Origin: Lepas anatifera
Taxonomy: Eukaryota > Arthropoda > Thecostraca > Lepadidae
DNA length: 64,000 nucleotides
Assembly: GCA_034440635.1 (NCBI GenBank)
Contig: JAOTON010000466.1
Coordinates: 124,001-188,000 of the forward strand
Reading direction: 5' to 3'
Part shown: in pieces, positions 55,000 to 64,000 of the stretch
Position numbering within the stretch: position 1 is the stretch's first letter
Layout of the letters: every line of letters starts with the position of its first letter
Notes under the pieces: model-generated
The model's input: only the letters and a program-made list of their open reading frames with translations
What the model was told of the DNA's origin: nothing
The model's database searches: none
Made by a program: the position numbers and the translations under genes

Positions 55000-55845
55000 T
55001 TACACTGAGTGCAGAAGCGACTGGAGCTGAGATTCGTCGCCAAATTTTCCTGCGAATTCCTTAAGAAGGGCAACTCCGCGCTCGGCGGTGTCATTTGTGA
55101 CTCTCGCCGACTGCACGAAATCTTTCAGTGTGATGTATGCAGGATTATCTTCCCACATCTCTGGTGGCTTCGCCAGCCGCCCGTGACCTGCAGAAGTCAC
55201 CTCGAATAACTGCCACGACGACTCGCCCATAAGATCCACCTGCTTTGTATCTTCCTCTAGCACCTGCGTATTTTCGTCTTCAGCCGCCTCAGCACGTGGA
55301 ATCGTCAGCAGCTTCTGACCGATCGCCTGTTTCTCCTCCTGCGTTGCATGCTGGGAGAATAGGCTGAACATCACCACCGGTGGCCAGAGGTACCATGTGT
55401 GGCGGCGCATGGCTTGATGATGTATGTACAGTGTAAACTGTACATCATCAAGATGTTCATCTTCGCGGAGCAGCTGAGTTACACTGGGGAGAAGAGGCAG
55501 CAGCTGCGTAGTGTGACGCAGTTTGTTTTGCTTATTTATGCCAGTGCGTGGCTCCGAGCGCCTCTGGCTGCCGACGCTCCAGCGAATGACTTGGCGATGT
55601 ACAAAAATATCATCAGATACAAAAACATCGACAGAGAAGTGGGCGAGGCGGCCTTGCGTGTATTGCGCCGCCACACATGGTAGTAGTGTAGAGCTGAGTG
55701 TAGAGATGCCCCAGAGTACCGGCGATATCAGACTGAAAATAAGCACATGATATCCGAGATGTGACGGTTGTGTGCTCTCATTCAGGGAAAGCGGTTGTTC
55801 AGTGCTGCGCTGGACATGACAATGAAATACACATCTCATGGTCAT
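55000..55845 (-). CDS. Unrecognised 281-codon frame across palindrome loop
   Basis: Runs from the right arm through the loop. The most protein-like part is the last ~110 residues: a charged linker, then FEVTSAGHGRLAKPPEMW and NDTAERGVALLKEF with a following Gln/Leu-rich helix. That last segment resembles an NDxAERGVxLI motif I associate with uncharacterised, probably transposon-linked proteins of invertebrates; this is recall, not a search. The first ~90 residues come from arm sequence and are probably not genuine. It is most likely a captured or decayed gene fragment. Confidence 0.4.
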   Translation of the reverse strand: MTMRCVFHCHVQRSTEQPLSLNESTQPSHLGYHVLIFSLISPVLWGISTLSSTLLPCVAAQYTQGRLAHFSVDVFVSDDIFVHRQVIRWSVGSQRRSEPRTGINKQNKLRHTTQLLPLLPSVTQLLREDEHLDDVQFTLYIHHQAMRRHTWYLWPPVVMFSLFSQHATQEEKQAIGQKLLTIPRAEAAEDENTQVLEEDTKQVDLMGESSWQLFEVTSAGHGRLAKPPEMWEDNPAYITLKDFVQSARVTNDTAERGVALLKEFAGKFGDESQLQSLLHSV

Positions 55846-55947
55846 TTGTGTCTGTGGGAGCGATGAATTATTTGCTTCACAGATCTAATGTAAACTGTTT
55901 GGGGCCAGGGCTCGCTACCCCCCCCCCCTTTAGTGCGCTACTGCTAG

Positions 55948-56148
55948 CAGTGACGGATCTAGGATTTTTGTAAGGGGGGGCGAAGTCTCAGGGAGTGGGA
56001 ATTTTCCGCCCGAAGGGCGCACTTTTCTTCCAATGGGCGGCAAATCGTCGCATCCTGGGGAAGGGGGTGGGAACGGTGATTTTTGGGGGCGCCTCTCGGG
56101 CATAAGGGGGAGGCAGCTGCCCCTTCACCCCCCTTAGATCTGTCCCTG
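55948..56148 (+). mobile_element. hAT-type element in right palindrome arm
   Basis: Inverted copy of 54474-54673. The duplication ACTGCTAG lies at 55940-55947 and 56149-56156, the complement of the left-arm duplication. Confidence 0.85.
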
Positions 56149-56501
56149 ACTGCTAGTAATTCAACGACCTTGCATGCTCTTTTCCTCGATCATGGCATCC
56201 TCGTTTCAAATGAAGGCACTAAATCATTGAATGCATCAGTCATGAGTAACGTCTACCCGTCTAAAGCCTTAAAATATATATCCCTCGAGGGGATACCCCC
56301 GTGAAATTTACAATCTAGAACTTATTTTTACTCAGAAGCACAAAAGACAGTGATTTGCGGTCATTTGAAGCTGATACGCAGGAAAAAATATGCATGCACT
56401 AGTGGATTGATCGCTAGTTGCCGGCGCTATCCAGAGATGGCGCTGCAGACAGCCGCGGATTTCTGCGATACAAACAGTGCCATAAAGGTTCAACTATCCG
56501 A

Positions 56502-59500
56502 CAGGGACGGCGGATTCCAGGGTGCAAGTGGTGCAGTTGCACCACTCGATTTTTTTCAAGTGGTGCAAAAGTACCTTTTTGCACCCCTTGTTTTGTCTTT
56601 GTCCAAGGAGGCGCCCCCTCCCCCAGCCTCAGCCGGCGCCCCCGGCCGGTCAGAGAAAATCAAGCCTAGTTACCGCCTACCTGAAGAGGTAGGATCCTCT
56701 GTGAAAGATATACATTTTCATATATAAATGGCGCCCCCTTACATCATAGTCCCCACACTTTAGAGACGGGCAAAGGTGCTTTGCACAGAACGCCTTATAA
56801 AAAGCCCTTAACTAACTAACTAAACATCATAGTCGCACCCTGGGCAGCAAAATGCGCCCCCCTTGAGTAAAGGCGTCCCTCTGGGTAGCATAGGCGCCCT
56901 TGGATACCGTAGGCACCTCCTGGAAGCCGAGGTGCCTCCGGAGAAGAGAAACGGTGCCCCTGGACATCACATGCGCCCCCTGGACAGCAAAAGGCGCCCC
57001 CGCAGAGAATTGGCGCCCCCTGGATAACATAGGCGCCCTTGGGTATGTAAGGCGCCCCCTGGAGAGCAGATGTGCCTCCTGGAGAGAAAAAGACACCCCC
57101 CGGAGAACAACGGCGGCAGGGACGGCGGATTCCGCAGGACAGGGTCTGCAGTTGCACACCATGAAAAAATGTTTGTGTGCAAAAGTATCTTCTCGCACAC
57201 CTGGTTTTGACCCTAGTCCGGAGAGGCACCCCCCTCCCCCCACGGATTTGGGTGGCGCCCCCGGATTTGGCCGGCGCCCCCGGCCGGTCAAAGAAAATCA
57301 GGCCTAATCACCACCTACCCAAAGAGGTAGGATCCTCTGTGAAAGACATTTTCATACATGAATGGCGCACCTTGACATCAAAGCTGCACCCTGGAAAGCA
57401 AAAGGCATCCCCCTTGAGTAAAGGCGCCCCTCTGGATAGCATAGGCGCCCTTGAAAAGCGTGGGCGCCTCCTGGACAGCTGAGGCGCCTCGGAAGAAGAG
57501 AAACGGCGCACCTAGATATCCCATGCGCCCCCTGGTTAGCACAGGCACCCCTGGACAGCAAAAGGCGCCCCCGCAGAGAAAAGGCGCCCCTCTGGATAGC
57601 ATAGGCGCCCTTGGAAAGCAAAGGCACCCCCTAGACAGCAAGAGGCACCCCTGGATAGAAAAAGGCGCCCCCCCAGTAGAGGAATAACGACGCCCCTGGA
57701 TAGCATAGGCGCCCTCTGGTTAGCACAGGCACTCCCGTACACCGAAAGGCGCCCCCCCCATTGAGCAAAGCACCCGCTCTGAATAGCATAAGCTCCCTTG
57801 AATAGCAACGGCGCTCCCTTGAGAGCAGGGGCGGAAGGGACGGCGGATTCCGTGGGACAGGGTCTGCAGTTACACATCATGAAAAAGTGATGGTGTGCAA
57901 AAGTATATTTTTGCACACCTGGTTTTGACCATGTCCGGAGAGGCGCCCCCCCTCCCCCGATACGGATTTGGGTGGCACTCGATTTGGCCGGCGCACCCGG
58001 GCGGTCAGAGAAAATCAAGCCTGATCAACGCCTACCTGAAGAGGTAGGATCCTCTGTGAGGAAGACATTTTCAGATATGAATGGCACCCCTTAAGCTGCA
58101 CCCTGGAAAGCAAAAGGCGCAGCCATGGAGCAAAGGTACCCATCTGGATAGCATAGGCGCTCTTGGATAGCGTAGGCGCCTCCTGGATAGCCGAGGCACC
58201 TCCGAAGAAGAGAAACGGCGCCTCTGGATATCACATGCGCCCCGTGGTTAGCACAGGCACCCCTGGACAGCAAAAGGCGCCCACCGCAGAGAAAAGGCGC
58301 TCTCCTGGATAGTATAGGTGCCCTTGGATAGAAAATGCGCCCCCTGGAGAGAAAAAGACGCCCCCGGAGAGCAACGGCGGCAGGGACGGCGGATTACGCG
58401 GGACAGGGTATTCAGTTGCACACCTTGAAAAATGATGGTGTGCAAAAGTATCTTTTCGCACACCTGGTTTTGACCTCATCCGGGGAGGCCCCCACGGATT
58501 TGGGTGGCACCCCCGGATTTGGCCGGCGCCCCCGGCCGGTCAAGAGAAAATCAGACACGTCGCCTATCTGGAGAGGTAGTACCCTCTGTGTAAAATAAAA
58601 TACACTTTAAAATATGAATGGCGCCCCCTGACATCAAAGCTGCGCCCTGGACAGCAAAAAGCGCCCACCCCCTTGAGTAAAGGCCTCCTGTAACAAAAAT
58701 TAATAATGACACCTAATTATGCTAATTTGTATACCATATTTTACTGTTATAGTTCTAACTTACTACTCTACCTTAATATTCATAGCATGTAGTCATAAAT
58801 GCATGGTGTGGCGAGCCACCCCTGCTGCCACGGCCCAGAGCTGGCCCGAGACGTCGGCCGCGCCCCGTTTTGATGACTTTGCATCCGGTGTCCAGTGCTC
58901 TGGCACAGCGAGCGACGGCCCAGGCAGGTGATGTCATGCGTATGACTTCTGTAACCCGGTGCTTCTACAGTTGCCTGATGAAAGCTTTCATCAGTTTCTG
59001 ACGTTGCTGTGACGTCTATCTTTTTCACAAATCCAGTCATTTCATTGGCGTGTGTGGTGGGCGTCCACTGCCCTGTTGTTTCGGTGAGATGGACATATGT
59101 AACTGGCTACCCGCTGTTGTCTCGGGGAGTGCGCTTAGAACCGTCTTCACCAGCGGACCTCTGCAGTCAGGCGCCGGCGACGGTCGGCATCGCGTCAGAC
59201 AGCATCTGACCACGCCAGGTCACGCTGGATTAGGCTAGGTCACCGTTAATCACGCTTGTAGAAGATAGTTTGACAGAGAGTGAGTGATCTGTAGCGACGC
59301 TTATTTTATTCGACACCTCTACGTATATTAATTGGCGCTGCCATTCCGAGTGAAGACCGACTGCTTTAATACCTGTTGGACTTATATTCATCGCTGCTAT
59401 AACCTGCCTTTACACAACGCGAGGCAATACAGAAGAAAGAGGAACCAACATCTTTTTCATCATATAATGGCGCGACGAGGTCTTACCACTAAAACTTAAT

Positions 59501-60226
59501 CATAGCCGAGTGAAACAATTTTACGACACCTCCCTCTGGATAGCAAAGGCGACTTCTAGACAGCAGAGGTGCCCCTGGACAGAAAAGGCACCCCCAAATG
59601 AGGAGTAACAACGCCCCTGGATAGCATAGGCGCCCTCTGGTTAGCACAGGCACTCTTGTACAACAAGAGGCGCCCTCCCCCATAGAGCAAAGGCACCCCT
59701 CTGGATATCATAAGCTCCCTTGAATAGCAATCGCGCTCCCTGAACAACACGGGCGCCCTCTGGATAGCATAGGCGCCCCCAAAGCAGCAAATACGCCCTT
59801 TGATACTAAAGGCGCCCCAGATAGCAGAAGCGCCCTATGGACAGAAGACACCCTCTGGATAGCATAGGCACCCCTGGACGGCAGAGGCGCCCCTAAAGAA
59901 GAGCAACGGCACCCCGGGATAGCATATGCGTCCCTGGTTAGCACAGGCACCCCTGGACAGTAAAAGGCGCCCCCGCCCCTGAGTAAAGGATCTGGGACTC
60001 TGGATAGCATAGGCGCCCCTGGATAGCGCACGCGCCTCCTGGACAGCAGAGGCGCCTCCGAAGAAGACAGAAGAACGGCGTCCCTGGATATCATATGCAC
60101 CCCCGGTTAGCACAGACACTCCTAGATAGCAAAAGGCATCCCCCCCTCCCTCCCCGCCGGAGAGAAAAGGCGCCCCTCTGGAAAGAATAAGCACCCATGG
60201 ATAGGAATGGCACCCCCTGGAGAACA
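56502..60226. repeat. Tandem array with 20-bp GGCGCC minisatellite (3.7 kb)
   Basis: Four higher-order units start at about 56502, 57117, 57835 and 58381, each with CAGGGACGGCGGATTCC or a close variant. Each unit has a ~230-bp header containing a GTGTGCAAAAG..CTTTTCGCACAC hairpin and a Gly-Cys-rich GGCGCCCCCGG block. A run of ~20-bp repeats of form GGCGCCCCTGGATAGCATA follows. The array is interrupted by an 840-bp block (58689-59528) and resumes without a header to about 60226. Because 20 is not a multiple of 3, frames over it cycle and the open frames are artefacts. Confidence 0.85.
58689..59528. mobile_element. Putative solo LTR in the array
   Basis: An 840-bp unrelated block splits the minisatellite. 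It begins TGTAACAAAA and ends TTTTACGACA (TG..CA), with CCTCC on both sides (58684-58688 and 59529-59533). There is no coding. The 5-bp duplication is weak evidence because CCTCC-like words are common in the array. Confidence 0.5.
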
Positions 60227-60504
60227 AAGCAGAGCATTTTTTATGGAACACTCAGTGGGGGGGGGGAGATTTTCTTGTGCTGGCCATTATAGTGTCTTCG
60301 GGGGATCAAACACCCGTTTGGAGGTGGCGTTAATACAATTTAGATGTGATAGTGTTAAAAAAATGTCTCCCAATTTTTTTTTATTCCATGTTCTAAAGAT
60401 TAGAGATGCTGCCCAGGACTACACGTTTTTTTCGACGGGAAAAGGCCAAACCGGGTTTGGAAAAGGCCAAAGGGGTCAAATTTTATTTGCGCTAATTTTT
60501 TTTA

Positions 60505-60846
60505 TTTCGTCCAAGTTCTTCCCAGTACGGCTGTTGGAGTCTGAGTCTCACTAAAGTCCTCAGGAGACTTGTCACGGAGACCCCGACCCTACCACCCGGA
60601 CGAGCAACGCCCACAATGAAGGGTTGATTTAGAAGCCAAAGTTTAACCTCCCACAAAGCACAGGAATGACCGCCTCGCTCAGGTCACCCTCTCATCAGTC
60701 AGTTGTCAGCCGACCTACGTCGGGCAAACGATTGAGCGCCGGAGCGTCTCAGGGGAACCGATCCCAAGCCTGGACATGCACTGCCACTGCATGCTTCTCA
60801 GCAGCGGGCCGGAACCCGACGCTCTACCAACTGAGCTACCGGGGCG
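60505..60846 (-). repeat. SINE family 1, minus-strand copy
   Basis: tRNA-like head ending at 60846 (GTAGCTCAGTTGGTAGAGCG on the minus strand), the shared body, and a tail near 60505. Confidence 0.85.
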
Positions 60847-61198
60847 CCAAATGGCCAAATAAATACCACAAAAGTCATTTTTGAGGCTAAAACGATCCCT
60901 ACCGGTTGTCATAAACCCACAGAAAAAGGAGAGCACTCTTGTATCACTGCAGTGAACAGTGCCCTGTATAAAGCTAAATGTTGATAATTTGATATTGACT
61001 TGACGAAATAATCATTTAGCACACTGCCCATTTCATAGGAAGCCAGGAGTGCCCTTCCAATCCCGCGTGGCCACCAAATAATTTTATCCACATAACAAAA
61101 AAATTTGTTAGCATCATCAATTACCTTGGCCGCACCAATCCCCGCTAACATTTGACATTTTTCCAGCTTTTCCTGTGAATTGTTTGCTCTTGAACAGT
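60847..61198. other. Intergenic
   Basis: Nothing recognised. Confidence 0.35.
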
Positions 61199-61206
61199 GA
61201 CGGATC

Positions 61207-61487
61207 CATAGGCAGATCCAGGATTGCCAATGGGAGGGGGGGCACCTTCCCCTGGGGCGCCATCCGGAGCAGGGGGCGCCACTTTTGACCGAAAAAAACC
61301 TATCAGCTGGGCGTAAAATCCTATCGGTGAGCACCGATTTTCGCATCCTGGGGGAAGGGTGGGAAGCGCCATTTCAGGCGAGTGCCATCGACCTTTCAGG
61401 GTGCGCCGTGACCATTTCAGGGGGCGCCGAGGATCGATCGGGGAGACTGCATCTGCTCCTCCCCTATGCCCCCTGGATCCGCGTATG
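61207..61487 (+). mobile_element. CATAGGCGGATC-family hAT-type element nested in another
   Basis: Flanks GACGGATC (61199-61206) and GGCGGATC (61488-61495) match 7 of 8 and are themselves the end motif of a CAGTGACGGATC element. The insertion therefore targeted the terminus of an older relative. Confidence 0.75.
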
Positions 61488-62929
61488 GGCGGATCTAGAA
61501 TTTTGGTGAGTGGGGGGAAAGCAGAGTCTCAGAGCGAACACTTTACCATCAACGTTTCACCCAAAGTGCGCCTATGGTATTCGGTTTTCGGTTGCCGTCA
61601 TCTTTGTGGATCGTATTTTTAACAACGTTCTGTCCCTCCCTCCCCCAGCCATAACAGTTTGTACCAGGCAAGCAAGATGCCTATTTGGCGTGATATTTGA
61701 AACGATGAATTGCTAAACAGTTCAGTCCATACTTTTTTCGGCACCTCTTAAGAAAACTGTAACTGCCACTAGGTCATGGAGAAATGCAAGACACTTGGGA
61801 ACATACAACAGCTGAACATAAAGGTACATATCTGAGGATTTTTCTATTTGTGAAGAGGGGTTAAGTTTATTTTAATATCAAATATGATAAGCATCATTTT
61901 GCCTTTCCTCGTGGCCACGATTCGTAAGATAATGGTGAGAGGACATTGAAATAATCGCAGGAGAATTGCTCTTGTCCGTGATATTTCGAGAGGTGTTAAG
62001 AGAATTTTGGTAGCCATGTGATTAAATGCTGAAATAAATCTGGCAGGAATAGGCATTATTTATTTATTTATTTATTTATTTATTGCACTTCATCGAGCCG
62101 CTCCAAAAATATATGTGGCTATTCTTAGCCCAAACATTTGTTGAAACTGAGTTGTACAAAAACACATTAAGAACACTAAGAAAATACCAGGTTTGATTTT
62201 TAGTTGATCGACAACAACTAACACCGCTGACAACACAATATCTACTGTTCACTTTCCGACGGGTACTTTTAGAAGTAGCCGTCTGTGCATAGCAATGTTG
62301 CTCTGTCTGGGGCCACGGTCTTAAGTAATGCTGAGAGGACATGAAGAAGACTTGAAATAAGAATCAGAAGTCGTATTATGTTCATTGGAGCAAGTGTTGT
62401 CGAACTACGAAGTTTTATCAGAGGTGGAAATCAATCCTTCGGGTTGTCTGAAAGACCAGGAATAAACAGAGCCAACGCGAGCGGTCGCACATATGGGACC
62501 GCTCAGCGAAAGCTCTGTTATAAAACCTTATCCTTCATAGCATTGACGACGGTTGTAGTGTTTATAAGACCTAATATCGAGTTTCCAGGTAAACATGACT
62601 ATTATTCGAACATGCTTTTTCAGTTTCGAGCAATTCACCCTCTCTAGAAAACAAGTGTCTAGCCGACAAAGTGAGGCATGTGTGATTTGTGATAAATGGG
62701 ACCCACTAAAATAAAAATAAAACAGTTTTAACGTGTCCAAGTACTATCTTGATAAATTGACAACTTTTTTTTCGTTTATTGGCTGTGAATTGCGCGGTTT
62801 AATGATGATGTGCAGCGTTCAGATCGAAGTGAAAAGACCATTCAGATTGATAAAACAAGTATATTTTGTCACTGACCATCCCCTTGTACATTCAACCATC
62901 GTCTTCAGGTCAAGTTCAGGACGCATCAT
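61488..62929. other. Intergenic
   Basis: A (TTTA)n microsatellite at about 62057-62085 is the only clear feature. No gene recognised. Confidence 0.4.
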
Positions 62930-64000
62930 TTAAGAGAAGAGGTGAGCGTGCACTGTGCATGCCTAAATCGAGACACAGCCGCCCTCCCGATGGACAGACT
63001 GCGTGGAAATACGTCCTCGTCGCGTTTGATTTCGCGCACGCGTACGACGTAGTGGACCACCACCTGCTACGCGTTCGCCTACTGGAGATGGGGCTGCCAA
63101 ATAGCACGACGGCCTGGATTTGGCAGTGGCTCCGGGACCGAAGAGTCAAGGTGGAACTAAATGGCGTGCTTTCCAGTGAGCGCATTTTCCTAACTGGCCT
63201 GCCGTAAGGAAGTGTCTTATCGCCAATTTTATTTTTGTTATGGGCGGCTCGGCTGGTAGACGCACTCCGCGCGGTTCCCGGATGCTCCCCCTACATGTAC
63301 GCCGATGATACGGCGGCGCTCTGCACGGGCAACAACATCCAAGTCGCCAAGGACCGGGCGCAAGCTGCTGCTGGCACTCTCGTGAAGTGGGCCCGACAGA
63401 ACAAAATTGTAGTATCAGGAGCCAAGATCCAATTACTGGTGATGTCCCAGTGGGCCAGAGACGCCGATCCTTTCAGTTTTCAGGTCGACGGGAAGTCTGT
63501 CACTGCTGGAGACACCCTACAGCTACTTGGCGTCACCATCGATCGGCTCCTCAACTTCGGTCCACGCTGTAAGAGACTGTGGGAGAAGGTCCACCCCCGC
63601 ATCTCCTACCTACGTCAACTGTCCGGCTGCAACTGGGGGTTGCACGAACAGCACCTCCGAACCATCGCTACTGGCTACGTGAGAGGAGCGATGGAGCAAG
63701 CGGCCGCAGCGTGGCTCCACGCCACACCGCCATTTCATGTCAAGCTGCTGGAACGCAAAATAAAAGCGTCAGCGCGTATCGTCACAAGATGCACCCGCCC
63801 CATCCCCAGCCGAGGTAAGACTCCCCCGTAGCGGCCAGAAGGAGGGTACTCGCGACCCGAATGCTGGTGAAAGTCCATGCGCTGCCGCCTGAAGACCCTC
63901 TGTGAAGATGTGCGGAGGTGACAGCGCCCTCTCGACTCTCCCCGGTGACCAGTTGGCGGCAGGTGGACAGAGAGATGTGACATCAAGCACGCATCTCCTT
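62930..64000 (+). pseudogene. Ingi/I-like LINE reverse transcriptase, partial pseudogene
   Basis: The RT blocks run from about 62945: VAFDFAHAYDVVDH, then TGLP followed by a TAA (63205-63207) where the conserved GLPQGS has Gln, then SVLSPILF, the catalytic MYADDT, LLGVTIDRLLNFG and a basic KIKASARIVTR segment. The 5' half (endonuclease and early RT) is missing. After the stop near 63831 a different frame carries RMLVKVHALPPEDPL, so a small frameshift is present too. The element continues past the window end. The FDF..AYD and LLGVTID..L.FG style resembles Ingi-type elements, but the clade is uncertain. It differs from both the CR1-like and the I-group copies elsewhere in the window. Confidence 0.82.

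Larger units (their letters stand above)
54118..56500. repeat. 2.4-kb palindrome (arms ~0.8 kb, loop ~0.74 kb)
   Basis: The left arm (54118-54951) and right arm (about 55696-56500) are inverted copies over their whole length at an estimated >90% identity. Both carry the same ~200-bp hAT-type element with the same 8-bp duplication (CTAGCAGT or its complement). The insertion therefore came first and the inverted duplication later. Within the loop a shorter inverted pair (about 55389-55412 versus 55660-55681, GTGTGGCGGCGC) and a hairpin at about 55417-55455 form further palindromes. Confidence 0.9.

Noticed and set aside
59329..59345. LTR primer-binding site (TGGCGC)
   Set aside because: A short match only, and inside the block whose outer ends already fit a TG..CA LTR; mentioned only as a caveat.
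56820..60226. CRISPR-like array of ~20-bp repeats
   Set aside because: Units are contiguous degenerate minisatellite repeats without unique spacers, in a eukaryotic sequence.
56816..60251. Open frames of 130-160 codons in the minisatellite
   Set aside because: Low-complexity frames cycling through a 20-bp repeat; no domain and different frames equally open.

Overview
This window is nuclear DNA from a metazoan, most likely an aquatic invertebrate (a crustacean or other arthropod is plausible; the species cannot be fixed from sequence). The evidence is spliced genes with GT-AG introns, several LINE clades, tRNA-derived SINEs, hAT-type elements with 8-bp target duplications, and exons of an axonemal dynein heavy chain. 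The dynein implies motile cilia or flagellated sperm. Most of the window is transposon-derived and ordinary host coding is sparse.

Layout. 0-5.3 kb: tRNA-SINE copies, then an inverted internal fragment (2118-5213, minus) of an RNase H-bearing I-group LINE. 5.9-11.7 kb: a well-preserved two-exon gene joining a C2H2/BED-like finger exon in frame to an 884-codon hAT transposase-like exon with an intact DDE triad. 13.4-15.3 kb: a candidate spliced gene with an exon of 24-residue repeats. 14.8-19 kb: small hAT-type elements and AGGTCA half-site clusters. 19.4-26 kb: two copies of a ~727-bp hAT-like element. The second copy is split by a CR1-like LINE, which is itself split by a 3.3-kb gag-only LINE with perfect 15-bp target duplications, giving a three-deep nest. 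26.6-28 kb: a 172-bp tandem duplication and a THAP-domain exon (minus). 28.8-36.8 kb: a third hAT-like copy abutting a full-length 7.24-kb I-group LINE with a 13-bp target duplication. That LINE is dead, and its ORF1 carries a 308-bp MITE whose empty site is preserved in the 2.1-5.2 kb copy. 38.3 kb: a 284-bp CA/GCAC microsatellite. 39-47 kb: SINEs, hAT-type and other TIR elements. 49.5-52.0 kb: five dynein exons (minus). 54.1-56.5 kb: a large palindrome whose two arms carry the same hAT-type insertion and whose loop carries a coding fragment. 56.5-60.2 kb: a tandem array with a ~20-bp GGCGCC-centred minisatellite, split by a putative solo LTR. 62.9-64 kb: an Ingi/I-like reverse transcriptase pseudogene running off the window.

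How the parts relate. The I-group LINE supplies the reverse transcriptase, and the gag-only LINE and a short truncated insertion share its 3'-tail motif, suggesting parasitism of related machinery. Comparing the two I-group copies shows an ORF1 split by an A6G -1 slippery-type heptamer. It also shows a long hydrophobic reading frame between gag and pol that ends in an ATGA overlap with ORF2. This is the most unusual coding architecture in the window.
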